NCBI GenBank assembly: GCA_037176885.1
Contig: JAWWNJ010000001.1
Location: 3,844,001 to 3,908,000, forward strand
Length of the DNA: 64,000 nucleotides
Direction: 5' to 3'
DNA from: Favolaschia claudopus
Taxonomy: Eukaryota; Basidiomycota; Agaricomycetes; Agaricales; Mycenaceae
Shown: positions 33,140 through 42,593 of the stretch, in pieces
Position numbering within the stretch: the first letter of the stretch is position 1
Layout of the letters: each line of letters starts with the position of its first letter
The notes under the pieces: model-generated
Seen by the model: the letters and a program-made list of their open reading frames with translations, nothing else
Database searches by the model: none
What the model was told of the DNA's origin: nothing
Program-made: the position numbers and the translations under genes

Positions 33140-34156
33140 ATGTTTACGCACATCTATCCCAAATCGCGCCCTCCCGTCACACAGCCATCCCCCTTCCCCC
33201 GCGCGATAATTCAAACCTTGTTGGCAGAACAGGACGTGCAAATCAACGCATACCGTAGGCGACTGGACCAGATCCACCAGGCGGAAAAGCGCAGGAAGGA
33301 GAATCCTAACGAGGACATTGCCACCCAGGTTGAGGAGGCTGAGAATCCTTTTCGCGACGCTCAGGCTGTTGTTGACCTTGAACAAGTATGGAGCGAGTAT
33401 GAGAGGGAACAACGCGAGCGGGAACGCGCGACCCCAAGTCCAAGTCCGAGCTCATCGTCCGAGTCGTCCGAGAGCCTGCTCTCTGTAGACGATTTCTTGG
33501 AGTGGCTGCGCGACGACGAAGACGGGAAAGGCAAGCAAAAGCCACTTGGGTCTTTGGATCTCGAGCGACCACTGCCGCCGATTCCCCCGAGTCCGGTTTC
33601 GGACGTGCATAGTATTCACGACAATGAGGAGCTGCATCGACTGTTTCCGGATTTGCCGCCGGTCCTGATCACGAAGATCGTGGAACACGAATTCAAGCCC
33701 ATGGATCTCGCGAAGCTGAACCCCAGACGCCGTGAGGAAAAGTGGGAGAATGGATGCTCGTTCGCCGATTATCCGTCTATGTATTCGTTGCTGGCGCCGA
33801 TATCTTCGTACTTCTGCGTTCTTCAAGCTGGGATGGCCATCAAGTCGGAGAGCGCAGAAGCGACGAGGGTTGTCGGCCAGAGTGGGATGCGTTATATTGC
33901 GCACCTTATCGAGTTGGATGTTGCGTTCCAGTGGGGTGCGGTGGTACAGTACCACATGCAGTTCCACAACGACCGACGCCAGGAGATGGTTTACAGTGAT
34001 TATTCAAAGTGGGCGGTCCCGGACGCGAAGCTAATCAAGAAAGTATTGGAAGGGCGGGAGCGAACGGGGCACACTTATGATGTGAAGTTGTATGGGCGAA
34101 AGGCGGAACAACGGGTGGTGCTTGCAGAGAGATATAATCTCCCCAACATTTCGTGA
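33140..34156 (+). CDS. Single-exon gag-like hypothetical protein
   Basis: This is an intronless gene of 338 aa, starting MFTHIYPKSRPPVTQPSPFP. The N-terminal half is a charged coiled coil (INAYRRRLDQIHQAEKRRKE) followed by a Ser/Pro low-complexity stretch. The C-terminal half reads LFPDLPPVLITKIVEHEFKP, then YPSMYSLLAPISSYFCVLQA, MRYIAHLIELDVAFQWGAVV and YHMQFHNDRRQEMVYSDYSK. This layout (coiled coil, low-complexity spacer, then an all-alpha domain with 'HEFKPMDLAKL' and 'AVVQYHMQFHNDRRQEM') resembles multi-copy agaric proteins often attributed to retroelement gag-like origin. No protease, reverse transcriptase or integrase follows, and I see no LTRs in the window. This is an inference from memory of the family style; the function is unknown. 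Confidence 0.6.
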   Translation: MFTHIYPKSRPPVTQPSPFPRAIIQTLLAEQDVQINAYRRRLDQIHQAEKRRKENPNEDIATQVEEAENPFRDAQAVVDLEQVWSEYEREQRERERATPSPSPSSSSESSESLLSVDDFLEWLRDDEDGKGKQKPLGSLDLERPLPPIPPSPVSDVHSIHDNEELHRLFPDLPPVLITKIVEHEFKPMDLAKLNPRRREEKWENGCSFADYPSMYSLLAPISSYFCVLQAGMAIKSESAEATRVVGQSGMRYIAHLIELDVAFQWGAVVQYHMQFHNDRRQEMVYSDYSKWAVPDAKLIKKVLEGRERTGHTYDVKLYGRKAEQRVVLAERYNLPNIS

Positions 34157-34528
34157 AGTATATCATCTATAATTGTATTAATGAACACCAATAAGTCGGC
34201 GGCGGGATGTATACCTACATGGATTTTGCAGCGGATCCTTGTGAAGCAGGCTGCAACTCGGCGCAGACGTTGCAGATCCGCGATCCATGTCGAACTCAGA
34301 AGCCGCAATAGTTTTCCCATCGCTTTTCCCAAAAACCAAGGTTCACTCGCTCCACCGACCGCGGTAGGGTTGAAATGGCCATAAGAAAGATATCGCAGCG
34401 GTATCCTTATGACTTTGTGCTGCTAATTTATTAAAGCAGTATTGACTGGCTGGTGTCGGTCGCGACGCGTCGAATGATTCAAGTTCAGTTGCCAGGTCGA
34501 AACCTCAACGAAGGATACCGATGCCTAT

Positions 34529-34770
34529 TCACCGCTTCGTCCTCATCTGTATCAGGTCAATACCACATAAAGAAGGAACATGAGACGCAGAGCTACCGCT
34601 TCTCGCAAACACTGCGCAAATTTGGCAAATTCATTTTTGCATGCATCCCTCGTGACATCGGTGTAAGTTGCGAGGATGCATTTGCCGTACACAGAGGCCT
34701 GCACAGAGCATGTCGCTGTTGAGTGGAAAGCCAGGCGGCGCAGCGGAGTCGTCGTGGCGGGTGAATTCAT
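34529..34770 (-). CDS. Small twin-CX9C protein (CHCH-like, mitochondrial intermembrane space)
   Basis: There are two exons (34770-34597 and 34546-34529; intron 34547-34596), giving 63 aa. The ATG at 34770 begins MNSPATTTPLRRLAFHSTAT. The cysteines fall at residues 21, 31, 44 and 54, a perfect pair of C-X9-C motifs in CSVQASVYGKCILATYTD and RDACKNEFAKFAQCLREA. The second exon supplies the short basic end MRTKR. Family knowledge: twin CX9C proteins form a helical hairpin with two disulfides and are imported by the Mia40/Erv1 relay. The spacing and the YGKC/CKNEF residues resemble NDUFAF8-like complex I assembly factors more than COX17 or COX19. It is divergent from the PAM2 membrane gene (139 bp between ATGs). 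Its small size makes it easy to miss. Confidence 0.8.
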
Positions 34771-34909
34771 AACCTCGGTCCAAGCGAGAATTCTTGATCA
34801 AACGTGATGCCCAAACATACACAAGCAAGCGTCACAGTGACTTGTGACGCTATTCTTCGCTTGGTCTCTCCCATCCAGAAGTAATCTTGCTCGTATTCAG
34901 CGACCCACG
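34771..34909. promoter_or_regulatory. Divergent promoter with a perfect palindrome
   Basis: These 139 bp lie between divergent start codons. They contain the inverted repeat AGCGTCACA / TGTGACGCT (34828-34836 and 34843-34851) with a 6-bp spacer. Each arm includes a TGACG/CGTCA half-site, the core recognised by CREB/ATF-type bZIP factors. Whether it is bound is inference. Confidence 0.5.
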
Positions 34910-36752
34910 ATGTTCTGCTTCTACGCATTCCTCACTATCATGAGCTGGTTCGCGTACCTCGGCGCGACCCATCTTGTCAAGAAAGGTGTGGTCGAGCTCA
35001 TCTCCATCGCCCCCTCCATCCTCTTCTCCGTGTCGGCAGTGCGCCGTGACCTCGTTTCGATTTTCTTCTTCTTCCACCTGCTCGTACTTGAGCTCATCAT
35101 TGCTGGCTACATCCTCTTGGTTCTCGTCCCCACCAACAAGGCAGACGTTGTCTCGGCCTCAAGTATGGCCCTCGTTCCTTCCAACACAGGTCGCGTCACA
35201 GGTCATCCTCAGGGCTCCACGTCTGGCAATCATGGCGCAGTCAACATCTTCTCTTCTTTCGGTGTGAGTTTAGGATACACCGAATCAGATCCCGTTCCCT
35301 CAATGCCCGGGGCATATCCAAATACCGTCGACATTTCGACTGCCATCCCCGGTCTCGACTCGATAAGGAACCTTGGCTTGACCATCCTCTCTCGCATCTT
35401 AGCTCTAGTCACATGGGGCTTCGACTTCTTCAATACTGTCCGCGGTTTATGGGTCGTGCCTTGGGAACAACCGACACTCCAACTGTTTGCGTTCCAGGTA
35501 CTCTTCGAAGGCCCCATAAAGCATACATATTATGCTCCCGGTTCCGCTCACACAGGCAAAGAGAACACAAACGACCAACATAATGATGAAGTAAAGAACG
35601 AACCTTCAACGCACAATCCCTCCCAAGTCGATCTCCATATACTTCTCTGCATCGAATGGGCCGAATCGACAGCCGTCGAACCTACTGCTGCTTCGGCCGG
35701 AGCCATCCTCATCGAGTCCGATTCCTTCCAGGACGACGAATTAGATAGGACGCTCGTTGAAGACACTTACTCAGCCGTCAAGCGACCGACCTCCGCGCCT
35801 CCAATCATGAACGAGATTGATGAAGAGGTCTTCGAACACGAGCTCAAGTGCTGTATCTCAGCTGCCGGGTCTCTCCCAATATTGCCTTCCGCATCGCTCG
35901 AGTCCACTCTGCCCGCAAATACTGTCAACCCGGAACCTTTTCAGAACAAAACCCCAGCGGAAGCAGCAGTTTTTCATAGCTTGGTTGTTAAGCGGTCGAG
36001 ATTTACCCTCAATGCAGACGCTGCGTCATTTATCCCTGCGTCCAGCGAGTCATCTAGTCCACCACCCGCCCCTTCCAGAAATCTAGCAAACCAGGAACCT
36101 TCTCGGATTGAAATCTCAGCAGGAGGAATCTCTAGCTTCACCTTGAACGCTAGCGCCGCGTCCTTTATTCCCGCTTCTCAGTCTATTGCTCCTGCCGTCC
36201 TGCCTAAGGTTGTAGAATCGTCTCCCTTCAAAATGAACGCGGACGCCGCACCTTTCGTTCCCCTTCCTCCGGCGAGCGCTCCCGCCCCGCCCAAACCAAC
36301 CTTTGGCCCCACTTGCCTCCCTCTGTGCCCTCACCGAAACGATCCTCCCAGCTATTGGTCTCCAGGCGGCACAGTTATCCCAATCACCACGCCTTCCGGT
36401 GGATCAGCTCTTCATGACCCCGTCGCAACCACCTCTGCAAATGGACCGCCTGATTTCTGGGCACCCGGTCGCAGCCTAGACGATGCAGCCATCCGTATTG
36501 TTGTTCCTTCGCCCACTCGATATTTTTACGAAGACAAGAACCAGGTCAGTGACTACATCGTCCTCATCCCAGTTGTACGACAAATTGCTGACGCCCAGAT
36601 AGAATTCTACAATTCACCCTCTCCCTGCTGCTTGACTGTATTCATCGACGAAGACCTCTTGTAGGTTCTTCGCTTCACTCGGCTGACTTTTGAAAATTGA
36701 TCGCTTAATCATCAGAGTGCCAGAATCTATCACTGTCCCAAAGGACAAGTAA
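34910..36752 (+). CDS. Membrane protein with three PAM2-like (PABP-binding) motifs
   Basis: The first ATG in frame is at 34910 (ACGATGT); the frame upstream has only a GTG. The model is one long exon, then introns about 36549-36602 and 36661-36715, giving about 577 aa ending ITVPKDK. Residues 1-18 (MFCFYAFLTIMSWFAYLG) and 49-74 (VSIFFFFHLLVLELIIAGYI) are hydrophobic, suggesting two membrane segments. After a Ser/Thr/Pro/Glu-rich region come RFTLNADAASFIPAS (F365), SFTLNASAASFIPAS (F410) and PFKMNADAAPFVPLP (F440). Each fits the PAM2 pattern L/M-N-x-x-A-x-x-F-x-P, the ligand of the MLLE domain of poly(A)-binding protein. Family knowledge: PAM2 occurs in ataxin-2, Paip2, eRF3 and the Ustilago endosomal mRNA-transport proteins Upa1/Upa2. 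I do not recognise the rest. Inference: it may hold PABP-mRNPs at a membrane. Confidence 0.7.
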
Positions 36753-37335
36753 ACTGCTTGCTTGGTAGGCACTCCCTCCAAACCCTCAACTGTGGGCCTG
36801 ACGTTCCCTTCACAGACATACATTTTGATTATTTAGGCTTTTCTTGGGTTTGCTTGTGAACAATTTCGGGTGGATGGATGTATTTAATAGTGCCAATTCC
36901 GTACATGTATCGTCAGAATATCCAATCGTGTCTGTGCTTCACTGGAGGACAGTAAGACTGCCACTACTGTTCGGAATTCGAAAACGAGCCAAGTTGCAAG
37001 ATTTGGCCTAGCTTGGCCATTATTTGATGCGCAAGCTTGTTCTCATACGACGTTGACCTCGAGAGCTTCACCTTGCTGCATTCATGAAAAGCACAAAGAC
37101 TACGGTTCCTGCCAAGCACCATGATCGAAAACGACACCGAGATATCCAATCCGACGCGAAGAGGGGCAGCAATTTCGACTTATGAGCTTCGAACCTTGGC
37201 CGAGCCTTAGTTCTGGAATCCCCCCGCCCTCATGGTCCTTTCTGCAGTTTGTTTGGGATATCCTGTGGGTTTTCGCGATTCCGCAAGTGCGGGTACTGGC
37301 TAGATTATCTTATTCGGTGACTAGAGTACGGAATC
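36753..37335. other. Intergenic region, nothing recognised
   Basis: This region lies downstream of the PAM2 membrane gene and upstream of the CPL1-like gene. It contains only short motif-free frames. Confidence 0.5.
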
Positions 37336-39846
37336 ATGCTCAACAGTCCAAGTCGCGGCCTCATCTTCATCACGCATGCTCTTTTCGTCTTCACTGTAAA
37401 GATCCTGAGTCTTTCTGCGAGTGTCTTCATTCACACATGTTTTTCCTCAGCTTGTTGAAGCCTTCACCGTGATCCCTCCTTCCACTGACTGCCACTCAAG
37501 TTGCGAGACTTGTTCAGGACCCGGCGCTTCACAATGTGTAACCTGCCCCGATGAGACTTTCAATAACTATGGGACTTGTGTTAGCGGCTGTCCAGCTGGT
37601 ACCTACACAGTCCCCCCCTCTGGATACTGTAAGTTGTTCGAGACTTGACTTCAGCTGCGAATCATACTGATTCGCTATTTTCCTCTGATCGTAGACGACT
37701 GCGACACCTCTTGCTCTACATGTTCCGGGTCGTCTTCGTATGAATGCACAAGTTGTCGCAGCGGGTTTAGTCTGAGTGCTGGAGAGTGCGAAGTGGTTTG
37801 TCAACTGGGACAATACAAGACTGATCCCGCAACATGTGAGCCTTTGTGTTTTCTCAAGACGCTTCTCTCATTTTTCTTCCCGGGCTCAAGGTGACCCGTG
37901 TGATTCTTCTTGCGCTAGTTGCTCTGAAAGTTCGACCTCTTGCTCTTCCTGCGCGTTTGGCTTCTCGTTAAGTGGAACTACTTGCAACCCTTGTACACCA
38001 GGAACATATTCAAGTAGTCCCGGAGTTTGCAGCCCTTGCGACTCTTCTTGCGCTACTTGCAGCAGCACGGCTAATCAATGTACCAGCTGCGACCTTGGTT
38101 TTCAGCTGAGCGGTTCGTCGTGTATTCCCTGTCCCACCGGAACATACCCTAGTAGTGCCGGTGTTTGTAGCGCCTGTCCTACTGGGTCTATGTCTAACGG
38201 TTCCGGATGTGCGCCTTGCCCTGGGGGAACATTTGGTTCCGCTCCTGGCGTTTGTTCTCCTTGCGACGGCGTCTGCGCTACTTGCAGCGAGTCGGCAACG
38301 CATTGTACCAGCTGCCCTCAAGGCTTGTTGCTCATCGAAGATACGTGTACAAACCCATGCACGGATGGAAAATATCAGAATTCGAACAACGGTTGTAAGT
38401 ATTCTCGCCTTGATCTCTCGTAGCAAACAGCGTGACCCCATGCGTAGGCTCATTGTGCACAAGCACCTCTCGGTGTAAAACGTGCTCGCCCAGCAATCCG
38501 GCGACATGCTACTCTTGCTTTCCGGATGGCATGTTGACAGCTGGAAAATGTGTCTGTCCAGAGGGCAGATACTTCTCTGGCTCAGCTTGTGCGTCGCCCT
38601 GGGATAGAAATATTCTCGCTGTATTCTTTGTCTGACCGAGACTAACACATTTATATAGGTGCACGGTGCAGTCCTCGATGCGCGACTTGCAGTGGTTCTA
38701 GTGCTTCTGCCTGTCTGACCTGCTATCCCGGAGCGAGTCTCGTGGCGGGAATGTGTTTGTGCCCCTCGAATAAATATTTCACGGGGTCAGCTTGTAAGCG
38801 TCCCTATTTTGGCAGAAGCTTTCTGTATGTTTATCGGCCGGTTTTAACCAGGTGAAAGCTGTCATCCATCTTGCCGCACATGCTCTGGCTCCGCCACCGA
38901 TTCATGCTTGACATGTTACACCGGTGCGAATTTGTCAGGCGGGACATGTACTTGTCCTGAAGGTTCCTATTTTACGGGGCAGTCTTGTGAGTCAATCCTG
39001 CGTCGGCATTCAAGGCGCCAAAGTATTCTGATTACTGTACTTGATACAGGTGCATCGTGCGATCCATCTTGCGGTACATGCTCGGGTCCCGACGAGAATC
39101 TTTGTCTTTCTTGTGGCTGGGATGCCGAGCTGATAGATGGAAAGTGCGTTCAGACCGTTGGGCGGCGGCGTCGCAATTATATGATTGGCGGATCCTGCAT
39201 GTCTTGCGACAGCACCTGCTCTGCTTGTTCTGGTCCAAACTCGGGTGACTGCCTCACCTGCGTTGCTGGTTTGAAGCTCACCAACTCGGATCACTGTGTT
39301 AACACCTGCCCGGTTGGCACCTTTGTTGAGGGAGATAAATGCCTGGATTGCGATGCCTCCTGTGCTACCTGCATTCTAGCTGGCGAATGCACTTCCTGTC
39401 CTTCGTGGAGGACGCTCTGCAGTGGACAGTGTCTTCTCGGCCCATCTTGTCCCTCTCCTCGACCTGCCCCGCGAGCGGTCAGAAGTGAATGTCCCAGGGG
39501 TCTCACAGCATGTCCCATCCCCGGCAGAGGTTTGGGTTCTTGGGAATGTGTTGATACCCGAAACGATCTTGAAAGCTGTAAGTATTTTTCCCCTTCGTTT
39601 CATACCCTTTGCACTGAACTAAAGAAAAATCACCAATCAGGCGGTGGATGCGTATATTCCGAGTCGAATGACACCAAGGTCGTGGGGCAAGATTGTACAG
39701 CACTCCCTGGGGTGTCTGATGTTTCGTGTATCCGGGGCCGTTGTGCGATTCAGAAATGTGGGGCTGGCTACGATTTGAATGCATCTTGGACACAATGCAT
39801 CAAACGCACGGACTGGCTCAGTCCACTCGGGGACGATAGTTCTTGA
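37336..39846 (+). CDS. Secreted cysteine-rich modular protein with CPL1-like C-terminal domain
   Basis: There are nine exons, giving 675 aa. The ATG at 37336 and intron 37396-37450 build a signal peptide (MLNSPSRGLIFITHALFVFT + LVEAFTV). About a dozen furin-like cysteine modules follow, such as DCHSSCETCSGPG, CDPCDSSCASCSESS, CTSCDLGFQLSGSSC and CHPSCRTCSGSA. The protein ends in a CPL1-like domain with RGLTACPIPGRGLGSWECVD, DLESCGGC and GQDCTALPGVSDVSCIRGRC, then CAIQKCGAGYDLNASW. Introns at 37629-37694, 37836-37890, 38395-38447, 38589-38658, 38794-38851, 38987-39049 and 39578-39640 are all phase 1; most split a Cys codon. Family knowledge: the CPL1 domain is named after a secreted Cryptococcus protein; agaric relatives are secreted Cys-rich proteins of unclear role. 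No membrane anchor is seen at the end. Confidence 0.88.
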
Positions 39847-40684
39847 CCCCATCTTGTCTAACACTGTCGAAATACCCGTCATCTACTCCCCAGATTCCGT
39901 CATTGGTGCAAAAAACTCTCATACTAATAGTCAAATGACATGGGATAAGCTTTAGTTGAACAAGTAGCTCCTTCGTCGTCCTATTCTGAACACTGACTCC
40001 AAGACAAACCTAAATTCACCCAACACATAGGCGCCTTCCTCGATTCCCATGCAGCCCGGCCATGAGGCCCTCATTACGGGATCGCGTACTCAGAGATAAC
40101 TTTGATCATGAGCGACAGTCGCTTCCACGATTGAACTACATGCCGGTACGCCTGACGGCTATGTTTCCTAAATTCACGTTCTTTATGTAGCTCCCAGGCT
40201 CGCAGCGCTGGAGGTGGCGACGACATTGGAGATCATCAAAGGAGACGAAATAGCCACCGATGTTCGTGTCCTTGTTTTGCCGCATCTCTTTCCTTTCTTG
40301 TCCTGAGATTGAGATCAACGATTGTGGAACATCTATTTGTTCGCCTCCGCGAATTCCAACGGTCTCGGCAAGATCTCCTCAAATGGCTGGATTTCCGGAT
40401 TTACGCTGATGGCAGCCGCAAATGGAAGGCAACACGGGGACCTTTCCGTCACTTGCACAACATCCCACATATGTAAGAACAAAATTACAAGTCAGATGTA
40501 AGTACCTTACATCTAACAATTTCCCCGCATGCACGGTGTGTATAAAGGGCTTCAAGTATCCTCACTTGCTAGCCGTACAAAAGCCCATCCTTTCGACCAT
40601 CTTCACCCCAGACCACCACCACCAAAGATTGTCGTCATCGTGTCTATCGTGTAGCTGAGCGCAAGCCTACGCACCGGCAGGCCA
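39847..40684. other. Intergenic region with TATA-like element
   Basis: No gene is recognised. GTATAAAGG at about 40541-40549 lies some 140 bp upstream of the zinc-finger start and could be its TATA box. Confidence 0.4.
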
Positions 40685-41905
40685 ATGTATCACGATCAGG
40701 GCCAAAAGTCACAAAAACAGTCCCCGCTGACATCGTATATACGCAGCGGGGGCAGCCATGGCGCATCCGGCGGTAACGCTCCTCATTCAATATCCTATGG
40801 TGAGAATGTTTTGTTCGCCCGCTTTACCCACTTGCCAACATTTTCAACATCGTCCTGTCCATTCCCTACACCATCCTATTTTTCTACCAAATCCCCCTCC
40901 CTTCAGTCTCAATTTTCCCGCCAATTGCCTCTCCAGCGCTCCAAAATTCGTCGCTCCAGGCCCCGCCATCGCCCGTAGTACAAATCTGCTCCCAACCGCC
41001 GTTTTACGGTTCGGCCTTTGAGCCAATTGATCACATTCCAATGTCCCCAATTTCCGCAATTTCTGCCACACTGCAAGTCGCATCTCCCGCTCTGCCTCCC
41101 CAAATAATGGACTCTAATACATCGCGGCCCTACTCGCCCGATTGGCACACCTCGCATGGAATTTCTGTGTACGTTTTTATCTTATTTCGATTTTTCGCCA
41201 AGTTGTGTCGACTTGGGCTCATTCAATTTCCAGAGTATCGACGGAGAGCATGGCACTCAACAACGACCCGGACGGCGAGTATGAGTCGAATCCGGGTCGA
41301 TCAACACCGGATTCGGGGACTACGTCGCCTCCCATTATCATCGAAACCATTCCTTCATGTATGAAACGCAAGCAACAGCGTGAACGGAAGGTATGTGAGC
41401 TGCATCCTACGTTTGGTCCATCCGCTGGATGACACCGGTCAGCATCCGCGCAGTATCTGCCACAAAGAATTTCTTCGGTCAAGATCTGAGATATCCCTAT
41501 CCCATTCTACTTACGAGGTCTACGCAGGCCGGAAGCGCACATGAATTCTCACACAAGCAACGGTCGTAAATCATCTGTATTGTCACCGCCACCGACCTTG
41601 TCTTGACACTTCATCCAGCATATCCCTGCGGATATCCGAATTGCCCAGAAACCTTCAGTGAGCCGTCAAACGCGCGGCGTCACTATCGCATGCACATCGA
41701 GGAGATGATCTGCCGCGCACATTGCCGAGTTTCCGCTCAAGTTTCAATTCCGCAAGCGAATCGACCTCTGCCGCCGCTGTCGATGAATCCGGCGCGGTAC
41801 CGTGTGCGGTGGGTAGGCAATAATGCGAAGAAAACGAGCGGGCAGGAGCATGATCAGTGCGAGGAAGAGGCGCCGACTGTGCTGTATGACCCGACCCATC
41901 CATGA
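40685..41905 (+). CDS. C2H2 zinc-finger protein (putative transcription factor)
   Basis: The start at 40685 gives MYHDQGQKSQKQSPLTSYIR. Intron 40800-40906 leads to a Pro/Ser-rich exon (SLQAPPSPVVQICSQPPFYG), and intron 41169-41233 to TESMALNNDPDGEYESNPG and TSPPIIIETIPSCMKRKQQR. Small exons, tentatively joined between 41391 and 41620, give a degenerate first finger (ICHKEFLRPEAHMNSHTSN). The last exon has a canonical finger, YPCGYPNCPETFSEPSNARR followed by HYRMH. The frame closes at 41903-41905. Layout (disordered N-terminus, nuclear-type basic patch KRKQQRERK, two C-terminal fingers) fits a fungal C2H2 regulator. The finger region exons are short and uncertain. Alternative splicing near the 3' end could change the tail after RMHIEEM. 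Confidence 0.65.
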
Positions 41906-42593
41906 ACCAGGAAACTTCACCCGCATTGTCAAAGTCTTTAAGGCGCTGCAAGGTGCGAGCTCTCACCAATGACTCCGGAACAATGTCGAATTTTGAATGG
42001 CAGATACTATACTTGTCGAGTGCAAGTAACACTTGTCCTCGACAACGACGTTGCATCCAATCACTCGGAATTTCTTGCCATTCCTCTTCTCCATTGTCCA
42101 TGTCTTCTATTTTGCTATCATACTTGTACTTCTAGCCAGCATGTTTAAGCATGAGCATGCTGCATACGAACTTCTCCGTGTTGCAGTAACAGCGTCCCAC
42201 TTGAAGATGGATATTGCCGGCCGCAGAGGGTGTTCAATGAGATGACGCTGAGGAGTCGCAGTGTTCTTCGAATGGTGTTGTATATATTGTCATTAATGAC
42301 TGTACAATGTGAGCCCAGCCTTGGAATTATACTATATAGTCGAAATACACGTAGACGCGGCAGAAATTTACTGGATTTTTCTGGAACTCTGTCGTCTCGC
42401 CATCTTCATCGTGTAGCAAGCCGCATCAGCGCTTGCAGGCTGCAAGCGTAGCCAGACGGAGGCGGCGGAGCCGACATGGGAGGCAAGAGCAAGAGCTAGC
42501 AAGAGACTCTGAATCTGATCGTCAATCACCGCGTGACCTGTTGGCGCAACTCTTCCAGTTCCACTTATACTATTACCACCACCAGCTTGAATA
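41906..42593. other. Intergenic region, nothing recognised
   Basis: 690 bp between the zinc-finger gene and the F-box/LRR gene, with no consistent open frame. It presumably carries the F-box gene promoter. Confidence 0.45.

Noticed and set aside
34844..34909. Possible upstream start for the PAM2 membrane protein
   Set aside because: The frame here begins with GTG, not ATG. A eukaryotic start is far more likely at 34910, and the extra residues are not membrane- or signal-like in a useful way.
41655..42101. Minus-strand open frame overlapping the zinc-finger gene
   Set aside because: It overlaps a canonical C2H2 finger on the plus strand and has no recognisable features of its own.
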